A DNA stretch of 12,405 nt, taken from the NCBI GenBank assembly GCA_018646825.1, contig JABGUA010000221.1, positions 1 to 12,405 on the forward strand. The letters are read 5' to 3'. The position numbers and the translations under genes are program-made. Below the pieces are notes generated by a model. That model searched no databases. It was not told the origin of the DNA and saw only the letters and a list, made by a program, of their open reading frames with translations. Of this stretch, positions 7,129-12,405 are shown in pieces. Source of the stretch: Piscirickettsiaceae bacterium (GTDB lineage Bacteria; Pseudomonadota; Gammaproteobacteria; Nitrosococcales; Methylophagaceae). Within the stretch, counting starts at the first letter, position 1. Each line of letters begins with the position of its first letter.

Positions 7129-7803
7129 ATGAGCCAAACAGTATTAGTCACCGGCAGTAATCGGGGCATTGGGCTAGAGTTATGCCGACAGTTGAAACAA
7201 CGTGGTGAACATGTGATTGCGACTTGTCGCAAAGCGTCGGCGGGACTGAAAGAGCTAGATGTCGAAATCATAGAAGATGTTGAAGTCAGTGAGCCAGCTA
7301 GTCTTGCTGCGTTAGTTGATAAATTAAACGGGCGGCGAATTGATTGGTTGATTAACAATGCAGGTATTGCCGGTGGCTTAGGGCTGAGCGATATTGATGT
7401 CAATGCTATTGAAAGTTTTAAGCGGATGTATGAGGTCAATAGCCTTGGCCCACTATTAACGACGCAAAGCCTATTAGGTAATTTAGGTGAAGGTTCTAAA
7501 GTTGGGATTATTACCAGTCGTATGGGCTCAGTTGCCGATAATGATTCAGGTGGAAGTTATGCTTACCGGATGTCGAAATCAGCCGTCAACGCAGCTGGAA
7601 AGTCATTATCAATTGACCTAAAGCCACAAGGTATCGCTGTGGGCATCTTACATCCAGGTTATGTTCGCACCGATATGACTGGCCATAATGGCTTAATGGA
7701 TACTGATGAGTCAGCATCAGGTTTATTAGCACGAATGGATGAGTTGAACTTAAAAAATACCGGTTCATTCTGGCATAGCAATGGTGATTTATTACCTTGG
7801 TAA
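7129..7803 (+). CDS. Short-chain dehydrogenase/reductase, C-factor (CsgA)-like
   Basis: A 224-residue Rossmann-fold SDR, presumably a cytosolic NAD(P)H-dependent oxidoreductase; the substrate is not predictable. It has the cofactor loop TGSNRGIG (8-15), NNAG (76-79), a serine segment SRMGS (130-134) and the catalytic Tyr146-x-x-x-Lys150 within YAYRMSK. PGYVRTDM (176-183) is the usual strand-6 loop. It is slightly shorter than typical 250-residue SDRs, and the overall pattern resembles the C-factor/sniffer group. Arg at cofactor-loop position 12 and R34 after strand 2 suggest, weakly, NADP preference. ATG 7129 is supported by AAGGAG 5 nt upstream. It is divergent from mtaD and overlaps the following kinase gene by 7 nt. 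Confidence 0.92.
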   Translation: MSQTVLVTGSNRGIGLELCRQLKQRGEHVIATCRKASAGLKELDVEIIEDVEVSEPASLAALVDKLNGRRIDWLINNAGIAGGLGLSDIDVNAIESFKRMYEVNSLGPLLTTQSLLGNLGEGSKVGIITSRMGSVADNDSGGSYAYRMSKSAVNAAGKSLSIDLKPQGIAVGILHPGYVRTDMTGHNGLMDTDESASGLLARMDELNLKNTGSFWHSNGDLLPW

Positions 7804-8684
7804 CTTACCCTGGGCTGACTGAAGAGCAGCAAAGCTTATTACCAAAACTCAAACGGGCAGCCATTTCGCTGCCTGTTTTATTTGAAGATAGTACTCATCA
7901 ATTATGGCAGTGTGAAACCCATAGTGGACCAATGATATTCAAAGTCTGTCAGCACAAGCAGATTGAAGAATCTGTTTTTTGGCAAGGTATGAACCACCTT
8001 TTTAACGCTGATTTCCCGACAAGCTTGCAGCATATAGAAGCGATTTATCAGCAAATAGCGACAACGGGTGAGCTAACCATACCTAATTACATAGCATCAA
8101 AATCAAGCCATTTTGTCTTAGCTTCATGGCTAGAAGGAACAATGCTCGAGGCATCTCAGGTCAATGATACGATGGTCAACCAATTAGCGAATCATTTGGG
8201 AAAGCTTCATAACCAAACTCAAACAACGTGGGGGCCATTCCACCAAGCGACCTTACCCGCAAAAGCCTGGCCAAACCGCTTATGTGAGACCATACAATTA
8301 TTGGCTAAAAATAAGGTGCCTAGTCTGGTTTCACAACAATTACTAAACGAAGCCATAGAACAAGCTAAAAAAGTGAACCCCCCATATTTTTCCCCTATCA
8401 TGCCAGATCTAAGATGGGATCAATTTTTACAACAAAATAATCAGTTATCAGCCCTAGTGGATCTCGATGCTGTTGTGTTTGGGCCACCAGAAATAGAGCT
8501 TATTTTGTTAGAGTATCTATTGACCGAACAGCAAGCAGATAACTTTAAGAAGGTATATCAACAGCATAAAATGATGCCAGATCTCAGTCAGGTAAGGATC
8601 TGTTATCGCTTATTATTGTTCTTGATGAATGTGCTAGGGGAGAGATCACAAGCAACATGGTTTGAGGTCTCACCTAAGTTTTAA
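7797..8684 (+). CDS. Phosphotransferase-fold (APH-like) kinase, candidate thiamine kinase
   Basis: A 295-residue protein with the outline of an aminoglycoside/choline-kinase-like phosphotransferase. Visible elements are a lysine in strand 3 (IFKVC, K49), LGKLHNQ (134-140), the catalytic loop MPDLRWDQF (202-210, base D204) and the metal aspartate in VDLDAV (D222/D224). The usual HGDLxxxN loop is altered: His becomes Met and the metal-binding Asn becomes Gln (Q209). The glycine-rich loop is not obvious. Activity is therefore probable but not assured. The start is TTG 7797, inside the SDR stop region, and no other credible start precedes Met46. The stop codon overlaps that of the convergent transporter gene. 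The neighbouring thiamine operon suggests, but does not prove, thiamine phosphorylation. AmgK-type sugar kinase is an alternative. Confidence 0.83.
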   Translation: MVTYPGLTEEQQSLLPKLKRAAISLPVLFEDSTHQLWQCETHSGPMIFKVCQHKQIEESVFWQGMNHLFNADFPTSLQHIEAIYQQIATTGELTIPNYIASKSSHFVLASWLEGTMLEASQVNDTMVNQLANHLGKLHNQTQTTWGPFHQATLPAKAWPNRLCETIQLLAKNKVPSLVSQQLLNEAIEQAKKVNPPYFSPIMPDLRWDQFLQQNNQLSALVDLDAVVFGPPEIELILLEYLLTEQQADNFKKVYQQHKMMPDLSQVRICYRLLLFLMNVLGERSQATWFEVSPKF

Positions 8685-9304
8685 AGTGTCGGTTTTTGCT
8701 CTTTATAATAGCGTTTCATCCAGTTGATATAACCGAGAAAAGCGAGAACAAGGTATACGCTAAACATCGCAATGGTTGCGTAATAACCCGTTTGGTAATA
8801 CAACTGAATAGCCGCCACATCAATGACAATCCAATACAACCAATTTTGTAGGACTTTACGAGCCATAAGCACCGTATTGAGAACCGAAAAGACCGTCACA
8901 CCAGCATCAAGATAAGGGCTTTGCGATGCATCAATACTGATGAGATATTTGGCGGTTAAAAAGGTCAGTAAACTACCCGTAATTAAAAAGGCAAATTGTT
9001 GAAGCCAAGTCAGTTTACTAATCGCGATAACTTCTTCGGTTTTGCCTTGCTTTTTCCAAAGTTGATAGCCGTAAATAGCCATCGCCATATAGTAAAAGTT
9101 GAGCAAAGCTTGCATGGGTAACTGATCTTGCCAAAATAAAATGGTATAAATCAGTGTGCTGACAAAGGCCAGAGGCCAACACCATTGTGATTCTTTCGCA
9201 GCAAAAACAACATAACCAATACCCAATAGAGAGGCAAAAACTTCCCAAGCTGATAAGGCTAAGAGCCCATCAGTAACGGCATTAATTAGTGAGTTATCTA
9301 TCAT
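8681..9304 (-). CDS. pnuT: PnuC-family transporter, probable thiamine transporter PnuT
   Basis: A 207-residue, mostly hydrophobic inner-membrane protein with about seven membrane segments (around residues 17-35, 42-58, 65-83, 99-119, 132-149, 155-170 and 174-195). The family signatures are WEVFASLLGIGYVVFAAKES near the N-terminus, NFYYMAMAIYGYQLW (69-83) and the WxxW motif NWLYW (154-158, W155 and W158). PnuC proteins take up nicotinamide riboside by facilitated diffusion coupled to phosphorylation; the PnuT branch takes thiamine. Thiamine is assigned here from the TPP riboswitch and thiamine-binding protein upstream, not from residues. The ATG overlaps the preceding stop as ATGA. It is last in the operon, and its TAA overlaps the stop of the convergent kinase. 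Confidence 0.92.
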   Translation of the reverse strand: MIDNSLINAVTDGLLALSAWEVFASLLGIGYVVFAAKESQWCWPLAFVSTLIYTILFWQDQLPMQALLNFYYMAMAIYGYQLWKKQGKTEEVIAISKLTWLQQFAFLITGSLLTFLTAKYLISIDASQSPYLDAGVTVFSVLNTVLMARKVLQNWLYWIVIDVAAIQLYYQTGYYATIAMFSVYLVLAFLGYINWMKRYYKEQKPTL

Positions 9305-9561
9305 ACATCCACAACGCCAGCACGATCAGTACCGATAAATTTCATGGCAAAAACACTATGAGGGAGTTGTTCGAAAACAGTTTCCATTTCACTATCGATG
9401 ACATCCATAACATCGCGGTATTCACCAAAGACCTGTGTACTTAAACTATTGCGCTTTACAACTAACTTGGCATTAGTTTCAAGTTGAGCGATAAAAGCTA
9501 AAATGGGTTCGACATAATCTTCAGTTAAGGGATACAGGCTAATATCAACAGAAATTCTCAT
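9301..9561 (-). CDS. Small YkoF-type thiamine/HMP-binding protein
   Basis: An 86-residue single-domain protein of the YkoF/MTH1187 thiamine-binding type. Such domains bind thiamine or its hydroxymethylpyrimidine part and have a ferredoxin-like fold. Bacillus YkoF carries two copies; here there is one, so it probably oligomerises. The segments ISLYPLTEDYVEPI (7-20) and NSLSTQVFGEY (38-48) are typical. No signal peptide is visible, so it should act in the cytoplasm, perhaps as a carrier or buffer between transporter and kinase. I place the start at ATG 9561, preceded by AAAGAG. The frame stays open to 9594, but those extra residues fall in the intercistronic hairpin and do not resemble the family. 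It overlaps the transporter gene by 4 nt. Confidence 0.87.
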   Translation of the reverse strand: MRISVDISLYPLTEDYVEPILAFIAQLETNAKLVVKRNSLSTQVFGEYRDVMDVIDSEMETVFEQLPHSVFAMKFIGTDRAGVVDV

Positions 9562-9582
9562 ATTTTTCTCTTTGTTAAAGTA

Positions 9583-9608
9583 AAAGAGCGTCAAGAATGA
9601 CGCTCTTT
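9583..9608 (-). terminator. Perfect intercistronic hairpin after the TonB receptor gene
   Basis: The stem AAAGAGCGTCA (minus strand 9608-9598) / TGACGCTCTTT (9593-9583) is 11 bp without mismatch and closes on four bases. It starts 7 nt after the receptor stop codon and ends 21 nt before the next ATG. The minus-strand tail is UUUUACUUU counting the stem end, so it could be a leaky terminator or an mRNA-stabilising/processing element. On the plus strand it is followed by five T. Confidence 0.7.
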
Positions 9609-9615
9609 ATTTTTG

Positions 9616-11676
9616 CTAGTAATCCCAAGCCAAGCTTAAACCGACAACGTGAGGGTCACCCAATTGGATATAATTTTCGCCAACATAACCTTTGGCAGGG
9701 TTGTTGCCAAAAAAGAAGCCACGTGTCGCATACTCTTTATCAAATAAGTTGCGGCCCCATAAGGTCATTGTCCAATCACCAGTACGATATTCTAAACTAG
9801 CATTGGTTAAAGCATAAGAGTTTGACTCCGCATTATGACTATTAGAGAAATAGAACTCATCCTTCCCTTCCACATTGGCATTAAATGTTAAGGATGGTGA
9901 TATAGCAACTTCAGTCCCGACAGTGAAGGTATACGCAGGAGCGTGCGCCATACGGCGATCTTCAATGCCGACTAATCTTGGGTTTTCATAGCTATCGAAT
10001 GAAGCATGTAATAAACCGACTGCAGTAAACAAACGGATATCATCTGTCGCAGACCAATCTATTTCAGCTTCTAAACCGTAGTTATTACCTTTTGCAGCAT
10101 TCGTAACAGAATCTTCAAAAGCCCCGATTCCAACGGGAACAGAACTTTTTACTTGTGCATCACGACGACTAGAATAGAAGATGCTGATACTTGTCATTAA
10201 GTCACCTTCTAACCAAAGCGACTTCACCCCAGTTTCTAGAGTCCACATATACTCAGTATCAAACTCAAGTTCAGAAGCGGGTAAAGCATCATTATTATTT
10301 ATCCCGCCCGACTTATAGCCTCTAGACAAAGAGGTGTATAGCAAGTGGTCATCATTGATTTGAAAATTGAGCCCTAACTTACCACCAAATAAAACTTCGT
10401 TGGTGTCTATGTCAATACCATTGGAGTCTTTATAATCTGCCTCAAAGTGCTCAATACGTAAACCAGTAATTAATGTTAATTTTTGACTCAGCTTTGTATC
10501 TAATTGTGCAAATAATGAAATATTTTCAGTCTCATATTCATTAATCAGATCACCAAAATCAGACGACAGATCCAAGTCTTCATTTTGCATAAGGAAGTTG
10601 ACCCCGATGACCCACTCCGAACGCCCAGAAAATAAGCGCCCATCTTCATTCGATAAGGCTTTTAATTCAAAGCCATAATTTTCACGACCACGTTTAAATT
10701 CTTCTGTTGCGCTGTAAGGAAATAGCCCGGCTGCAAACTGACCGACAAATCCCCAGTCACCATCATAGCTATAAACAATATCTGATTTTGAGTAGCTAGT
10801 GGCTGTTTGGATTTGAACAGCGCTACTTGCACGCCAATCTGTTTTTAGTGCAATGGCATTGGTATGTTGGGTATCTTGACCAGGCTCGTCAGAAAGGCTG
10901 TTGCGGCTATTATCTAATGTAAAAGCATCATAGCCATTATCGATATTAAGGTGAAGTAGGTTTAAGTCAACAGTGAGATCATTATTGATTAACCACTTTA
11001 ATTGGCCCCTAGCCGTCAACTCATCTCTATCTTGCGTATTGCTACGATTTAAGAAATCATTATCCATATAACCATCTGAACGGTGGCTATGAATAGATAG
11101 ACGACCTAAAAGGGTATCTTCAATAACGGGTCCGCCAATAGCAAGCCCTAAACTACGAGTGCCATATTCAACGATGCCTGTTTCAAAATGAATATCTAAC
11201 TCATCTGTTGGTTGCTTACTCTGAAGGTTAATGACACCAGCTAAAGCATTGGTACCAAAACGTGTCCCTTGTGGACCGCGTAATACTTCCACTTGTTCAA
11301 TATCAAATAAGGTCGCTGCGCCACCAGTACGACTAAAATCGATACCATCAATAATTAACCCAACAGAAGGGTTTAAAGGAGATGAAAATTGACTACGTTC
11401 ACCAATCCCCCTTATTTGGAAAAATTGGCCGCGAGAAGCACCGGCAGAAATATTGACATTCGGGGCTAAATTTAAGATATCTTCAACATGCTGTGCACCA
11501 CGAGACTCGATAACATCACTATTAATAGTGGTTAAACTGACCGGTGTTTCAAGCGCAATAGCTGGGCGAAAATCAGCACTGACTACCATAGCGGGTAGAT
11601 CATGCTCGCTTGTTTTAGCAAAGGCATTAGCCGATAAAAGTACTGCGATGGAAAGAGATAAGGTGTTGAGCTTCAT
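9616..11676 (-). CDS. TonB-dependent outer-membrane receptor, predicted thiamine uptake
   Basis: A 686-residue TonB-dependent receptor. Residues 1-20 are a signal peptide (cleavage after NAFA). A TonB-box-like DLPAMVVSA (26-34) follows, then the plug domain (about 45-155) with VEVLRGPQGTRFG (129-141) and GVINLQSK. The rest is a 22-strand-type barrel ending in Tyr686, as needed for outer-membrane insertion. Overall sequence alone would suggest a siderophore-like substrate. The complete TPP riboswitch in its leader and the thiamine genes behind it argue instead for thiamine or a derivative, energised by TonB/ExbBD. The start is ATG 11676 with AAGGA 5 nt upstream; that site can be hidden in a hairpin with the upstream U-tract. 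A perfect hairpin separates it from the next gene. Confidence 0.95.
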   Translation of the reverse strand: MKLNTLSLSIAVLLSANAFAKTSEHDLPAMVVSADFRPAIALETPVSLTTINSDVIESRGAQHVEDILNLAPNVNISAGASRGQFFQIRGIGERSQFSSPLNPSVGLIIDGIDFSRTGGAATLFDIEQVEVLRGPQGTRFGTNALAGVINLQSKQPTDELDIHFETGIVEYGTRSLGLAIGGPVIEDTLLGRLSIHSHRSDGYMDNDFLNRSNTQDRDELTARGQLKWLINNDLTVDLNLLHLNIDNGYDAFTLDNSRNSLSDEPGQDTQHTNAIALKTDWRASSAVQIQTATSYSKSDIVYSYDGDWGFVGQFAAGLFPYSATEEFKRGRENYGFELKALSNEDGRLFSGRSEWVIGVNFLMQNEDLDLSSDFGDLINEYETENISLFAQLDTKLSQKLTLITGLRIEHFEADYKDSNGIDIDTNEVLFGGKLGLNFQINDDHLLYTSLSRGYKSGGINNNDALPASELEFDTEYMWTLETGVKSLWLEGDLMTSISIFYSSRRDAQVKSSVPVGIGAFEDSVTNAAKGNNYGLEAEIDWSATDDIRLFTAVGLLHASFDSYENPRLVGIEDRRMAHAPAYTFTVGTEVAISPSLTFNANVEGKDEFYFSNSHNAESNSYALTNASLEYRTGDWTMTLWGRNLFDKEYATRGFFFGNNPAKGYVGENYIQLGDPHVVGLSLAWDY

Positions 11677-11682
11677 TGTTAT

Positions 11683-11703
11683 CCTTTTTTAATATAAAAA
11701 AGG
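11683..11703 (-). promoter_or_regulatory. Shine-Dalgarno-sequestering hairpin of the receptor gene
   Basis: CCUUUUUU (minus strand 11703-11696) is perfectly complementary to AAAAAAGG (11690-11683), with loop AUAUU. The 3' arm contains the AAGG of the receptor's ribosome-binding site. The 5' arm is the U-tract plus the last two stem bases of the terminator-like helix, so both cannot form fully together. Confidence 0.6.
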
Positions 11704-11757
11704 ACAGGGAGGCGGCGCTAGAACATAACTAAAGGGCAGCGCTATCTCAGCCTGTCC
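11698..11757 (-). terminator. Terminator-like expression platform of the TPP riboswitch
   Basis: GGACAGG (11757-11751) pairs with CCTGTCC (11708-11702). The stem continues through GAG/CTC and GCGCT/AGCGC with small bulges and is followed by six U. A competing antiterminator can be drawn: AGGG(a)CAG-GCT (11759-11749) with AGC(g)CTG-CCCT (11743-11733). The 5' arms of both overlap the aptamer's P1 3' strand. Confidence 0.72.
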
Positions 11758-11840
11758 CTACGCCAGTATTAACTGGATCAGGTTCATAGGGTTTATTCTG
11801 ATAGTCAGAAAGTCTCAGGCCTTTTGGCCACCCCTAGGCT
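11749..11840 (-). promoter_or_regulatory. TPP riboswitch (THI element)
   Basis: A complete thiamine pyrophosphate aptamer. P1 is AGCCT (11840-11836) / AGGCT (11753-11749). Conserved blocks in order are GGGGTGG, the P3 stem GGCC-aaaa-GGCC leading into CTGAGA, ACCC closing P2, GAACCTGATC, the P5 stem CCAG/CTGG, and GCGTAGGGA. An optional P3a hairpin TTCTGA-cta-TCAGAA is present. It sits about 72 nt upstream of the receptor ATG and should lower expression of the receptor-binding protein-transporter operon when TPP is abundant. Confidence 0.96.
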
Positions 11841-11843
11841 TTG

Positions 11844-11870
11844 TTTTGTACTAGATTGTAAGCTACAAAA
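11844..11870 (-). other. 5'-terminal stem-loop upstream of the TPP aptamer
   Basis: TTTTGTA (minus strand 11870-11864) and TACAAAA (11850-11844) form a perfect 7-bp inverted repeat with a 13-nt loop. Given the predicted transcript start near 11874, the stem would begin about four bases from the 5' end of the mRNA and end three bases before P1. Function unknown; protection from 5' decay or insulation of the aptamer are possible. Confidence 0.5.
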
Positions 11871-11880
11871 CGAACGCAGA

Positions 11881-11909
11881 ATTATACGGGTAAAGTAGGT
11901 TTAAAACAA
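11881..11909 (-). promoter_or_regulatory. Sigma70-type promoter of the thiamine uptake operon
   Basis: A perfect TATAAT (minus strand 11886-11881) lies 17 nt from TTGTTT (11909-11904). It is immediately upstream of the riboswitch and just after the SulP gene. Predicted start is near 11874, giving a leader of roughly 200 nt. Confidence 0.72.
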
Positions 11910-11932
11910 TGGTAATAAAATGTCGGCTTGCT

Positions 11933-12405
11933 TTAAGTCGCTGTTTTGACGAGTGCTTTAATCGCGTCAGTGGTGTGGGAAAAAACGCGTCCTTTTGAAA
12001 GATGATCCTCAATATGCATCTGGGAGAGCTTGTCCATTACAGGGCCTTTAACTTCAGAAAGGTTGAGCGTTAAGCGTCTATTTTCGAGTCCTTTAACAAA
12101 GCTATCAATCGCTTCAAAAGCCGTTGTATCAATATAACTGACAGAAGAGCATTTAAGTACAATATGCTCTAATTCAGGCCTTTTTTCAGCTTGTTCGCTA
12201 ATAAATTCGGTAATATAGGCAATATTGGCAAAAGTAATATTTTCATCAATTCGAATTAACAGCAGTTCGGGCCAAGTGATTACGCTGTGACGTTCAATAT
12301 TTCTAAACTGTTCGGTGCCCTCAACCTGACCTACAACAGCAATATGTGGCAAACTTGTTCGGCGTAGGAAAATAATAATTGTCACGATAACGCCGAGTGC
12401 AATTC
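11933..12405 (-). CDS. SulP-family anion transporter, C-terminal part with STAS domain (partial)
   Basis: This is the C-terminal ~157 codons of a SulP transporter (sulfate, bicarbonate or related anions); the start and the membrane core lie beyond the window edge. It begins in the last membrane segment (IALGVIV, then TIIIFL) and runs through the typical linker RRTSLPHIAVVG and the GTEQFRNIERH segment. The cytoplasmic STAS domain follows, with LLLIRIDENITFANI and SSVSYIDTTAFEAI, the conserved loop before helix 1. An in-frame GTG at 12385 is not the start, because the frame stays open with SulP-like sequence to the window end. No clear terminator follows; the thiamine operon promoter begins only 24 nt after the stop codon. 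Confidence 0.92.
   Translation of the reverse strand, partial: IALGVIVTIIIFLRRTSLPHIAVVGQVEGTEQFRNIERHSVITWPELLLIRIDENITFANIAYITEFISEQAEKRPELEHIVLKCSSVSYIDTTAFEAIDSFVKGLENRRLTLNLSEVKGPVMDKLSQMHIEDHLSKGRVFSHTTDAIKALVKTAT

Noticed and set aside
9562..9594. N-terminal extension of the small thiamine-binding protein
   Set aside because: The 11 extra residues fall in the hairpin region, and the family begins at the MRISVDISLYPL segment.
12383..12385. GTG as the start of a short stand-alone STAS protein
   Set aside because: The frame continues upstream to the window edge with residues typical of the last SulP membrane segment.

Overview
The window reads as a chromosomal segment of a moderately AT-rich gammaproteobacterium. 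It opens with the 3' end of an rRNA operon (23S tail, spacer, 5S, terminator) of gammaproteobacterial type. The block mtaD-ubiG-HAD phosphatase is, from memory, the same order as the Pseudomonas PA3170-PA3172 block. The presence of an HpnC-type enzyme and a thiamine-regulated TonB receptor would fit a marine or methylotrophic lineage such as Methylophaga, but that placement is a guess.

Layout. Positions 1-519 (+) hold the rrn tail. Positions 612-1976 (-) hold two independently transcribed genes for exported proteins: an unrecognised four-cysteine periplasmic protein and a rhodanese that is probably a lipoprotein. Each is followed by its own intrinsic terminator. Positions 2077-6965 (-) hold a compact five-gene unit, mtaD > ubiG > mupP-like > rmuC > hpnC-like, with 15 nt as its largest gap and three overlapping junctions. 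It joins methylthioadenosine/SAH deamination, ubiquinone methylation, probable peptidoglycan-sugar salvage, genome maintenance and squalene-type isoprenoid synthesis. Positions 7129-8684 (+) hold a divergent pair, a short-chain dehydrogenase and an APH-fold kinase that overlap by 7 nt.

Positions 8681-11909 (-) form the most notable part, a thiamine-acquisition operon. A sigma70-type promoter leads into a long 5' UTR with a 5'-terminal stem, a complete TPP riboswitch and a complex expression platform. Then come a TonB-dependent outer-membrane receptor, a perfect intercistronic hairpin, a small YkoF-type thiamine-binding protein and a PnuC/PnuT-family inner-membrane transporter. The expected flow is thiamine across the outer membrane (receptor), across the inner membrane (PnuT), then trapping by phosphorylation. 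The convergent kinase shares its stop-codon region with pnuT and is a candidate for the trapping step. Positions 11933-12405 (-) are the C-terminal end of a SulP anion transporter whose start lies outside the window.

The best hunting ground is the riboswitch expression platform (11683-11759). Four helices can be drawn there that compete for the same bases: aptamer P1, an antiterminator, a terminator-like stem, and a hairpin that hides the receptor's Shine-Dalgarno sequence in the terminator's own U-tract. No insertion sequence, CRISPR array, tRNA or clear sign of recent transfer was seen. No stretch over 300 bases lacks a gene.
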